From the NCBI RefSeq assembly GCF_024497955.1, contig NZ_JANHKP010000002.1, forward strand, positions 186,001 through 250,000: DNA of 64,000 nt, in the 5' to 3' direction. Shown here in pieces: positions 55,156 to 62,961 of the stretch. Origin of the DNA: Streptomyces sp. C10-9-1 (GTDB lineage: Bacteria > Actinomycetota > Actinomycetes > Streptomycetales > Streptomycetaceae). The position numbers and the translations under genes were made by a program. The first letter of the stretch is position 1, and every line of letters starts with the position of its first letter. Below the pieces are notes generated by a model, which made no database searches, was not told the origin of the DNA, and saw only the letters and a program-made list of their open reading frames with translations.

Positions 55156-56091
55156 ATGCGTGCGGTCACGGTCGGCCGCTCCGGCGCGGAGCCGGAGCTG
55201 GCCCAGCTGCCCAAGCCCGAGCCCGGCGAGGGCGAGGTGGTCGTCAAGGTCGAGTACGCGGCGCTCAACCCCGCGGACTGGCAGGCCGCCGACGGCCCGG
55301 GACCGGCGACGGCCTTCCCGCGGGTGCTCGGCACGGACTTCGCGGGCCGGGTGGACGTGGTCGGCCCGGGCGACAACCGCTTCCGCGTGGGTGACGCGGT
55401 GTTCGGGCTGGCGCTGCGCCCGGACGGCTGCGCGGGCAGCTACGCCGAGTACACGGTCGTCCACCAGGACGGGCCGGTCGCCCTGGTGCCCGCGGGGCTC
55501 GACCCGCGGACCGCCGCGGCGCTGCCGACCGCCGGGACCGCCGCGGCCCAGCTGCTCGCCGTCACCGGGCTGCGCCGCGGGCAGAGCCTGCTGGTGGTGG
55601 GCGCGGCGGGCGGGGTCGGCAGTTGCCTGACCCAGCTCGCCGCCGCCCGCGGCATCCGGGTCGTGGCCCTGGTCCGCGGTGACGAGCGGCGCCGGATGAC
55701 CCTGCTCGGGGCGGCCGGGTCCGTGGACGCCACGGCCGGGGACCCGGCCGGTGCCGTGCGCGCCGCATGCCCCGAGGGGGTCGACGCGGTGGCCGACCTG
55801 GTCTCGGGCGACCCGGTCGGCTTCGCCCGGCACGCGGCCTTCGCCCGTGCGGGCGGGCTGGCCGTCGCCGCGCGGCCGGGCGCCGACCCGGCCGCCCTGA
55901 CCGCCCCCGTGGAGGGGGTCGCGTTCCGGCTGCACCCCTCGGTGCGGCTGCTGGAGGCGCTCGCGGCCGCGGCGGCCGAGGGCGGGCTCCGGACACCCCT
56001 GGACGCCGAGCTGCCGCTGGAGAAGGCGCCCGGTGCCCTCGCCCAGAACCGTGCGGGCGGCGCCCGCGGGAAGACGGTCTTCGCCGTGTGA
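55156..56091 (+). CDS. Zinc-independent MDR / quinone oxidoreductase-like protein
   Basis: This 311-residue medium-chain dehydrogenase/reductase has a GroES-like N-terminal domain (VKVEYAALNPADWQAADG, PRVLGTDFAGRVDVVG) and a Rossmann domain with LLVVGAAGGVGSCLTQLAA (NADPH-binding, about 155-173). No structural-zinc cysteines are seen. It probably reduces enones or quinones. ATG 56156 follows GGAGGCCACGAGG. Confidence 0.93.
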   Translation: MRAVTVGRSGAEPELAQLPKPEPGEGEVVVKVEYAALNPADWQAADGPGPATAFPRVLGTDFAGRVDVVGPGDNRFRVGDAVFGLALRPDGCAGSYAEYTVVHQDGPVALVPAGLDPRTAAALPTAGTAAAQLLAVTGLRRGQSLLVVGAAGGVGSCLTQLAAARGIRVVALVRGDERRRMTLLGAAGSVDATAGDPAGAVRAACPEGVDAVADLVSGDPVGFARHAAFARAGGLAVAARPGADPAALTAPVEGVAFRLHPSVRLLEALAAAAAEGGLRTPLDAELPLEKAPGALAQNRAGGARGKTVFAV

Positions 56092-56156
56092 GCCACCGCA
56101 GCCGGGCCGTCCACCGCCCCGTCGGCGGCCCGGACCCGAGGAGGAAGGGCCGTCCC

Positions 56157-56402
56157 ATGGACGACGAGGAGATCATCGACGACATCGGCTCGCTGGTGGA
56201 GGAGGAGCGCGCCCTGCGGGGCCTCGCGCTGGAGCAGGGCGGGCTCGACGCAGGGCAGCGGGAGCGCCTGCGGGAGCTGGAGATCCGGCTCGACCAGTAC
56301 TGGGACCTGCTGCGCAGGCGCCGTGCCAAGTCCGAGTACGGCGGCGATCCCGACACCGCGCAGGTGCAGCCCGCCGACGAGGTGGAGAACTACCGCGGCT
56401 GA
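56157..56402 (+). CDS. DUF2630 family protein
   Basis: This 81-residue all-helical protein matches DUF2630 through IIDDIGSLVEEERALRGLA, DAGQRERLRELEIRLDQYWDLLRRRRA and an acidic/Asn end. It is a conserved actinobacterial family without an assigned function. ATG 56157 follows GAGGAGGAA. It lies 65 bases after the oxidoreductase on the same strand. Confidence 0.9.
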   Translation: MDDEEIIDDIGSLVEEERALRGLALEQGGLDAGQRERLRELEIRLDQYWDLLRRRRAKSEYGGDPDTAQVQPADEVENYRG

Positions 56403-56456
56403 CCGGGCCCGGGCGGCGCCGGTCCCCCGCGGGCCCCGGGGGATCATGGGGGCACC

Positions 56457-58475
56457 ATGAACGATCGCGAGCCGGACCGCAGCGGCGACGGCCCCGCCGC
56501 CGGGACCCCCGCTCCCGGGAGGAGCGGCCCCCGCCCTCCCCGCCTCCCCTCCCCGCCGGCCTGGCTGGTGCGCGGACTGCGCCCCCAGCCGGCGCCGGTC
56601 CCCTGGGCCGCCGCCGCGCGTGCCGCCGTCGCGCTCGCCGCACCGCTGGCCGCGGGGATCGCGGCCGGGCTGCCCGCCTACGGGGCGCTGGCCTCGATGG
56701 GCGCGCTGTCGGGGGTCATCGGGGACACCGCCGACGCCTACCGGATGCGCCTGCTGAACATCGCCGTCCCCCAGCTGCTCGGCGCGGTCGGCGTGACCCT
56801 GGGCACCCTGGTCTACGGGGAGGGCTGGGTCGCCGTGGGCGTGCTCACGGCGGTCGCGCTGGTCTCCGGGATGATCTCCAGCATCGGCTCGGTGGCTTCG
56901 GTGTCCGGGCTGCTGCTCCTGCTGAACGCCGTGGTGGGCGCCGGTCTGCCGATGCCGCAGCCGTGGTGGAAGGCCCCGGTGCTGCTCTGCCTGGGCGGGC
57001 TGTTCGTCCTGGTCCTCACGCTGCTCGGGTGGCCGCTGCGCCGCAGGGCGGCGGAGCGGTCGGCGGTGGCGGCCGCCTACGGGAGCGTGGCGGAGCTCTT
57101 CGCGGTCGCGGGGACGCCGGACACCGCCGCGTACGACGCCCGCCGCCACGAGGTGACCCGCGCCCTGGACGCCTCCTACGACCTGATCCTCGCCCGGCGC
57201 GCGCGCGAGCACGGCCGCGTCGGCCCCATGGTGCGGCTGCTGGCCCAGCTCAACGCCCTGATCCCGCTGGTGGAGTCGGCCCCGGCGGCCCACCGCCACG
57301 GCCGGTCCTCGCGCAGTCCGGAGGTCGCGGCGGCCGTGCGGGACCTGGCGGACGCCGTCGCCTCGGGCCGCGGCGGTGCGGCGAGTCCGCCGGACCTGCC
57401 ACCGCCCGAGGGCCCTGCCGACCGCGCGGTGGAGAACGCGCTCCGGCACGCCGCGGCCGTGGTGCGCAGCCCGGACGCGGACGTCCTCGCCGAGGACCGC
57501 CTCGGGGTGCCCGCCGAACTCGGGGTGCGGGCCCGGCGGGCGGCCCGGGCGGCGCTGCTGTCCCGGGAGTCCTGGCGCTACGGGCTGCGCCTGGCGCTGT
57601 GCATCGGCGTCGCGCAGTCCTTCGCCTCCCTGGTGCCGGTGGAGCGCTCCTACTGGGTGGCCCTGACGGTGACCTTCGTGCTGAAGCCCGACTTCGGCTC
57701 GGTGTTCTCCCGGGCGGTGCTGCGGGCGCTCGGGACGGCGGCGGGGCTGCTGGTCGCGGCGCCGCTGCTGGCGTCGGTGCCGCGCGGCTGGGCCGACGTG
57801 CCCGTGATGATGGCCCTGGCCGCGCTGATCCCGGTGTTCTCCGCCAAGGGGTACGCCTTCCAGACGGCGGCGGTGACGCCGGTGATCCTGCTCCTGTCGG
57901 ACGTCCTCAACCACCAGGGGCTCCACCTGGTCCTGCCGCGGCTGGTGGACAGCCTGACCGGCTGCGCGATCGTCCTGGTCGCCGGGTACCTGCTGTGGCC
58001 CGAGAGCTGGCACACCCGCGTCGGCGACCGGGTGGCGGACGCGGTCGAGGAGACGGCCCGCTACGTGGCCGGCTCCTTCGGCGGGGTCGCGCACGCCGAG
58101 CGGGTGAGGCGGCGCCGGCGCCTCTACCGGGACCTGTCCGCGGTGCGCTCGGAGTTCCAGCGCGCGCTCACCGAGCCGCCCCCGGCCGGGGAGCGGGCGG
58201 CGGCCTGGTGGCCCCTGGTCGTGGCCGTGGAGCGGGTCGTGGACGCCACCACCGCGGCCCGGGTGCGGGTCGACCACGGGGCGCCGGCGCCCCGGCCGGA
58301 GGAGGTGGCCGAGGTGGAGCGGCAGCTGTACGAGCTGGCGGAGGGGGTGCGCTCCAGCACGGAGCTGGTGGAGGTCCGCGCGGAGCTGCCCGGCGACGAG
58401 CAGGGGGTGCTGGAGCCGCTGCGCCAGGAGGTCCGTGCGGCCCGGGCCGTCGCCTCGCCGAACGCCTCGCCCTGA
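56457..58475 (+). CDS. FUSC-family (aromatic acid exporter-like) membrane protein
   Basis: This 672-residue protein has two membrane blocks of five to six helices (about 45-200 and 385-510) with cytoplasmic helical regions between and after them. The second block contains YWVALTVTFVLKPDFGSVFSRAVLRALGT, the FUSC signature. Related proteins export aromatic acids or p-hydroxybenzoate. ATG 56457 lies 54 bases after the DUF2630 stop, but no partner HlyD-like gene is seen. Confidence 0.92.
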   Translation: MNDREPDRSGDGPAAGTPAPGRSGPRPPRLPSPPAWLVRGLRPQPAPVPWAAAARAAVALAAPLAAGIAAGLPAYGALASMGALSGVIGDTADAYRMRLLNIAVPQLLGAVGVTLGTLVYGEGWVAVGVLTAVALVSGMISSIGSVASVSGLLLLLNAVVGAGLPMPQPWWKAPVLLCLGGLFVLVLTLLGWPLRRRAAERSAVAAAYGSVAELFAVAGTPDTAAYDARRHEVTRALDASYDLILARRAREHGRVGPMVRLLAQLNALIPLVESAPAAHRHGRSSRSPEVAAAVRDLADAVASGRGGAASPPDLPPPEGPADRAVENALRHAAAVVRSPDADVLAEDRLGVPAELGVRARRAARAALLSRESWRYGLRLALCIGVAQSFASLVPVERSYWVALTVTFVLKPDFGSVFSRAVLRALGTAAGLLVAAPLLASVPRGWADVPVMMALAALIPVFSAKGYAFQTAAVTPVILLLSDVLNHQGLHLVLPRLVDSLTGCAIVLVAGYLLWPESWHTRVGDRVADAVEETARYVAGSFGGVAHAERVRRRRRLYRDLSAVRSEFQRALTEPPPAGERAAAWWPLVVAVERVVDATTAARVRVDHGAPAPRPEEVAEVERQLYELAEGVRSSTELVEVRAELPGDEQGVLEPLRQEVRAARAVASPNASP

Positions 58476-58492
58476 CCGGCCGCCCCGGCTCC

Positions 58493-58891
58493 TCAGCTTT
58501 TGGGGCGCCCGCCGAAGAGCCGCTCCAGTTCGCGCCGGTCGCGCTTGGTGGGCCGTCCCGCGCCGCGGTCGCGGACCACTGCCGGAGCGGTGAACTCCCT
58601 CGGCGGGGGCGGCGGGCTGTGGTCCTCGTAGGCCTCGACCGCGACGGGGGCCCCGACCCGTTTGCGGAGGATCCGGCGGACCACGACCAGCCGCTCGCGG
58701 CCCTCGTGGAAGACCCGCACCGTGTCGCCGGAGCGCACCGGCTGTGAGGGCTTGACCCGGTCGCCGTTGATCCGCACATGCCCGGCCTTGCACGCGGCGG
58801 ACGCCAGGGACCTGGTCTTGATCAGCCGTACCGACCAGATCCACACGTCGACCCGTACGGTCCCGGTCTCCGTCGCCTCAGCAGCAGCCAT
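58493..58891 (-). CDS. S4-domain RNA-binding protein (Hsp15-like)
   Basis: This 132-residue protein has an S4 domain at about 13-75 (VRVDVWIWSVRLIKTRSLASAACKAGHVRINGDRVKPSQPVRSGDTV), then a basic tail (RPTKRDRRELERLF). Hsp15-like proteins recycle stalled 50S ribosomal subunits. An in-frame upstream start would only add leader; ATG 58891 gives the typical length. It is convergent with the FUSC gene. Confidence 0.93.
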   Translation of the reverse strand: MAAAEATETGTVRVDVWIWSVRLIKTRSLASAACKAGHVRINGDRVKPSQPVRSGDTVRVFHEGRERLVVVRRILRKRVGAPVAVEAYEDHSPPPPPREFTAPAVVRDRGAGRPTKRDRRELERLFGGRPKS

Positions 58892-59103
58892 GTCCCCGAC
58901 TCTACGACTCCCGGCGCCCGGCGCGGGGGCGTGCGCGCCCCGCCCGCACTCCGGGAGCACCCGCCCTCTCACCACAGCGCACGCGTCCGACTACCATGCG
59001 CACCGTCTCCCATCGACGGAAGCGTCTCTTCCGCACGCGGGTGCTCGTCCGTTTCCGACACGCCCGCACCTTCCGCGCGGCACAAGGGCATTCGGAGATC
59101 TCC

Positions 59104-59273
59104 ATGCGCAGCAGCACGGGTCGAGGACTACGGCCGGGCGTCCTGCGGACGTCCGGCACCGTGGTCGTGGCCGTCGCGGGCAGCGCCCCCGCGTACCCGA
59201 TCGCCGCGACCGCCGCCGTGCTCACCGCCACGGTGGGCCTCGCGGCCCCGGCCGCCCCGCCACCGGCCCGCCC
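59104..59273 (+). pseudogene. N-terminal remnant of an APC-family permease
   Basis: From ATG 59104 the frame encodes MRSSTGRGLRPGVLRTSG followed by TVVVAVAGSAPAYPIAATAAVL and TATVGLAAPA, which matches the start and first helix of amino-acid/polyamine APC permeases. After about 55 residues the hydrophobic pattern collapses into Arg/Pro-rich sequence, and no later helices are found in any frame before the next gene at 59399. The gene therefore appears truncated by a deletion. The frame continues to 59517 but is not APC-like there. Confidence 0.6.
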
Positions 59274-59398
59274 GGCTGGCGGCCCCGCTCGCCGTCCCGC
59301 ACCCGCACGAGGGCGGACGCGAGGGCCGCCACCGCTCCGGCGAGGCGCTCGCCACCGACTTCCGACCGCCCCGAGTCCCCCACCGAAGGGAGGCCGTC

Positions 59399-60487
59399 AT
59401 GGCCCGGCCACCGCGTTCCCACCGGGTTCCCCGCCCCGTCCGGATCCCGCTGTCCCGGCGCCTGCCCCGCGGGCAGCGCCGCCGGTTCGTCCCGGACTTC
59501 GACCCGGCGTTCGGTGACCGGGCGCTGTCGGACGCGCTGGACGACATCGTTATCGGGCGCTGGCAGGGCGTGCGCGACCTGCTCGGCGGAAGCAGCGGCG
59601 ACTGGGCCCGGCGCACCCACCGGATACGGGTCCTCGCGCACGCCGCCGCGGGCTCCTCGGCCACCCGGATGTGGCAGGCGGCCGAACCGGACAGCCCCGA
59701 CGCGGCGGTGCTGCGGGCGGCGACGGAGGTGGTGGGCGTGTTCCACCGGGCCGTGGCCTCCGGGCGCCGGGCCGGGGACGCGCAGCCTGCGCGGGGCGAG
59801 GCGGGGCGCGCGGTGGTGGACCGCTCGCAGGTGGGCCGCGACCGGCTGGACGCCGTGGTCCGCACCTGTCTGGAGGCCGCCGGGAGCCACCCGGCCGACC
59901 CCATGCCCTGGGTGTCGCTGCTGACGGTGGCGCGGCTGTACGAGGACGGCGTGCCGCGGCGCGAACTGCGCCGCTGGTGGGACGAGCTGCGCCGGCGCGA
60001 CGCCCACAACGTCGAGGGCCACATCCAGCTGCTGCGCTACCACGCGGCGCGCTGGCACGGCACCCACGGCCGGATGTACGACGTCGCGCGGGACGTCGCG
60101 GGGGCCTCGCCGCCCGGGTCGCCGCTGCCGGTGCTGGTGCAGATCGCCCGGGCGGAGGAGTACCGCTACGTCTCCGAGTCGGCCCGGGGGCGGGTGGTCC
60201 GCGGTTTCGACCAGCACTGGAAGCACGAACTGGCGGTCACCGAGATCCGGCGGACGTGGGAGCGGTGGATCCTGCGCCGGGAGGACGGCCCGCTTCCGCC
60301 CCACGAGGTGGCCGAGCTGAACTACCTGGCCCACGCGGCCTGCCACGCGGGCCTGGAGCTGGAGGCCCGGGGGCTGTTCGTGCTGCTGGGGAACCGGGTG
60401 GCGCACCTGCCGTGGGCGTACACCGGCGAGCCCGCCGCCCAGTTCACCGCCTGGCGGGAGCGGCTGGGGGTGCGCGGCCCGGAGTGA
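59399..60487 (+). CDS. Hypothetical protein, Arg/Trp-rich, helical
   Basis: This 362-residue protein has basic N-terminal 30 residues, then mainly helical sequence with many Arg and Trp (DALDDIVIGRWQGVRDLL, RLYEDGVPRRELRRWWDELRRRDAHNVEGHIQLLRYHAARWHG, YLAHAACHAGLELEARGLF). The pattern hints at TPR-like helical repeats, but I do not recognise the family. GGGAGG sits 7 bases before ATG 59399. There is no signal or membrane helix. Confidence 0.75.
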   Translation: MARPPRSHRVPRPVRIPLSRRLPRGQRRRFVPDFDPAFGDRALSDALDDIVIGRWQGVRDLLGGSSGDWARRTHRIRVLAHAAAGSSATRMWQAAEPDSPDAAVLRAATEVVGVFHRAVASGRRAGDAQPARGEAGRAVVDRSQVGRDRLDAVVRTCLEAAGSHPADPMPWVSLLTVARLYEDGVPRRELRRWWDELRRRDAHNVEGHIQLLRYHAARWHGTHGRMYDVARDVAGASPPGSPLPVLVQIARAEEYRYVSESARGRVVRGFDQHWKHELAVTEIRRTWERWILRREDGPLPPHEVAELNYLAHAACHAGLELEARGLFVLLGNRVAHLPWAYTGEPAAQFTAWRERLGVRGPE

Positions 60488-60517
60488 GACCGCGCCGGGG
60501 GCGTCGCGGCCGGCATT

Positions 60518-60555
60518 CCCCCGGGGGACGGGCGCGGGCGCCCGCCCCCCGGGGG
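60518..60555. terminator. Strong GC hairpin between convergent genes
   Basis: Arms 60518-60535 and 60538-60555 pair over 18 positions with one A-C mismatch. It separates the helical hypothetical gene (+) from the PhoX-family gene (-). Confidence 0.75.
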
Positions 60556-60561
60556 GGCGGC

Positions 60562-62634
60562 TCAGACGCCGATGTCGCGGCCGTCCTTGCGGTAGACGGC
60601 GACGACCGACGGGCGGACGATCCGGCCGGGCCCGTCCGGCCAGGTGCTCGCGGGCTTCTCGACGGTCGCCCCGTCGACCTCGCCCGGGTGCTGGACGGCG
60701 ACCAGGACGCGGCGGTCCTGGATCACCGGGCCGCAGGTCTCGGCGCCGGTCGGGACGGTGAGGAACTGCTTCAGTTCACCGCGCCGCGAACCGTGGGTGG
60801 CGACGCCGTACAGGCCGTCGTGGGTGCCGAGCGCATTGCCGTCGGTCGAGATCCACAGGTTGCCGTGCGGGTCGAAGGCCACGTTGTCGGGGCAGGAGAT
60901 CGGGCTGACCCGGTCCTTCGGGAACCCGGCGAAGTAGGTGGCCGGGTCCTTCGGGTCGCCCGCCACCAGGAACAGCCGCCAGGCGAAGCCGTCGGAGGAC
61001 GGGTCGTCCCAGTGCTCGGCGAGCTCCAGCACGTGGCCGTGCTTGTTGAGGTTGCGCGGGTTCGCCTCGTCGGCGCCCGGGTAGCCGGACTTGCCCCGGT
61101 TGGAGTTGTTGGTGAGGGCGACGTAGACGCGGCCCGAGCGCGGGCTGGGCTCCACGTCCTCGGGGCGGTCCATCTTGGTGGCGCCCACCTTGTCGCCGGC
61201 GAGGCGGGTGAAGACGTACACCTCCTCGGCGGTCATGCCGGGCACGTGCGAGACCTCGCCGGTGGCGAGCGGGATCCAGACGCCGGAGCCGTCGAACTCG
61301 CCGTCGTTCGGCAGCTTGCCGGTGCCGTCGACCTCCGCCGCGGGGCTGTCGCCCGTGAGCTTCGCGACGTACAGGGTGCCGTGGTCCAGCAGGGTGCGGT
61401 TGTGCTCGCGGGCGGCGCGGCTCCCGCCCTTCTTCATCCGCTTCGAGGAGACGAACTTGTAGAGGTAGTCGAAGCGCTCGTCGTCGCCCATGTAGACGAC
61501 GGGGCGGCCGTCGGAGGTCAGCCGCGGCTGCGCGGCCTCGTGCTTGAAGCGGCCGAGGGCGGTGCGCTTGGCCGGGGTGAAGTCCGGGTCGTGCGGGTCG
61601 AGTTCCACGACCCAGCCGAAGCGGTGCGACTCGTTGGGCTCCTTGGCCGCGTCGAAGCGGTCGTCGAACCGCTCCCACTTGCGCTCGGTGGCGCCGCTGC
61701 CGATGCCGTAGCGCTTGTCGGTGGGGCCGGAGCCGTTCGCGAAGTACTGGTTGAAGTTCTCCTCGCCGTGCAGCGTGGTGCCCCACGGGGTGGTGCCGCC
61801 GGCGCAGTTGTTGAGGGTGCCCAGCACCGTGCGCCCGGCCGGGTCGGCGGAGGTGCGCAGCAGGGCGCTGCCCGCGGCGGGGCCGGTCAGCTCGAAGCGG
61901 CTGGTCGCGGTCAGGCGGCGGTTGAGCGGGTGGCGGGTGACGGGGGTGAGCCGCCCGGAGCGGTGCTCCTCCTGGACGGCGACCACGGAGAGCCCGTGCG
62001 CGGCCCAGGCGATCTCGACCTGCTCGCGCGTGGGGTTCTCGGGGTCGTAGCCCTTGAACATCAGGAACTCGTCCGTGTACTCGTGGTTGGCCACGAGCAG
62101 CTGGCGGCCGCGCTCGCCGCGGAGCGGCAGCAGGCTGAGGAAGTCGTTGTTGTAGCCGAACTGCCCGGCCTGGGCCCGTGCGCTCTGGCGGTCGGGGTCG
62201 AAGGAGGGGGCGCCGCGCAGGATCGGCTCGCCCCACCGGATCACCACATGCTGCGCGTAGCCCTCGGGCACGGTGACCTTGTCGTCCCGGTTGGGGGCGA
62301 CGGGCCGGAAGCGCAGGCCGCGGGCGCCGTCGGAGGGCCTCCCGGGCCGGTGGCCGGGGTGGCCGGGGTGGCCGCCCACCGTGTGGGCCTCGGCGCTGGG
62401 CGCACCGGGCACGAGCGCGGTGGCACCCGCCGCCGCCGTGACGGTGACGACCGCGGCGGCGCGCATCATCGAGCGGCGGGAGAGCGCACCGGCGATGACG
62501 TCGCCGACGTACTCGTTGTCGCTGGTGTTGGGAACCTCGTGGAAGCAGGCGTCACCGCAGCGGTAGCGGCACGTCAGCGCGGAGCGTCCGCCGGCGTGCG
62601 GCGCCTTGGTCAGCAGGGGCAGCAGTCTGCGCAC
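60562..62634 (-). CDS. PhoX family (DUF839) protein, Tat-exported
   Basis: This 690-residue PhoX-like alkaline phosphatase family protein is predicted to be secreted by the Tat pathway: twin arginine in ALSRRSMMRAAAVVTV at about residues 51-66, after an unusually long N-region with four Cys residues (CRYRCGDACFHEV). The mature chain shows NDFLSLLPL, VANHEYTDE, NNCAGGTTPWGTTLHGEENF, RFGWVVELDP and YKFVSS, typical of PhoX, which binds calcium and iron. GTG 62634 has GGAGGAGGAC upstream; longer upstream frames lack support. Confidence 0.93.
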   Translation of the reverse strand: MRRLLPLLTKAPHAGGRSALTCRYRCGDACFHEVPNTSDNEYVGDVIAGALSRRSMMRAAAVVTVTAAAGATALVPGAPSAEAHTVGGHPGHPGHRPGRPSDGARGLRFRPVAPNRDDKVTVPEGYAQHVVIRWGEPILRGAPSFDPDRQSARAQAGQFGYNNDFLSLLPLRGERGRQLLVANHEYTDEFLMFKGYDPENPTREQVEIAWAAHGLSVVAVQEEHRSGRLTPVTRHPLNRRLTATSRFELTGPAAGSALLRTSADPAGRTVLGTLNNCAGGTTPWGTTLHGEENFNQYFANGSGPTDKRYGIGSGATERKWERFDDRFDAAKEPNESHRFGWVVELDPHDPDFTPAKRTALGRFKHEAAQPRLTSDGRPVVYMGDDERFDYLYKFVSSKRMKKGGSRAAREHNRTLLDHGTLYVAKLTGDSPAAEVDGTGKLPNDGEFDGSGVWIPLATGEVSHVPGMTAEEVYVFTRLAGDKVGATKMDRPEDVEPSPRSGRVYVALTNNSNRGKSGYPGADEANPRNLNKHGHVLELAEHWDDPSSDGFAWRLFLVAGDPKDPATYFAGFPKDRVSPISCPDNVAFDPHGNLWISTDGNALGTHDGLYGVATHGSRRGELKQFLTVPTGAETCGPVIQDRRVLVAVQHPGEVDGATVEKPASTWPDGPGRIVRPSVVAVYRKDGRDIGV

Positions 62635-62961
62635 TTCGTCCTCCTCCGGCGCGCGAAGCGCCGCCGTGTTCCCGGATGGTTCCGGCCGTGAGGCTAGGGC
62701 GGCCCGCCTGCCCCTCGGGAGACATGGCATGAACAGGGCGTGAATGCGATGCGGCCGGGCCGGGGGGCGGCGGACGGTCCGCGCGCGGCGTCCGCCGCCG
62801 CTCCGCGTCCGCGACGTGCGGCCGGGCCCGCGCGGGTGCCCTCCCGGGGAGGCTTGCGGAGGGCCGCTAACCTTACGTGTCAGCCCAGGCCCACGGCTTG
62901 GGCGGCACGTCTGGAGGAGCGGACAGTCACCCGCACCCAACTCATGCGAAAGGCCCCGCCC
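62635..62961. other. Divergent promoter region between PhoX and the low-complexity gene
   Basis: About 330 bases without a gene. The less GC-rich TAACCTTACGTGT near 62870 is the likely promoter part for the plus-strand gene. I see no convincing Pho box. Confidence 0.4.

Noticed and set aside
55440..58844. 1134-codon open frame on the minus strand
   Set aside because: It is antisense to the MDR oxidoreductase, DUF2630 and FUSC genes. Its composition (Arg/Gly/His/Gln-rich, no domains) is that of a GC-rich shadow frame.
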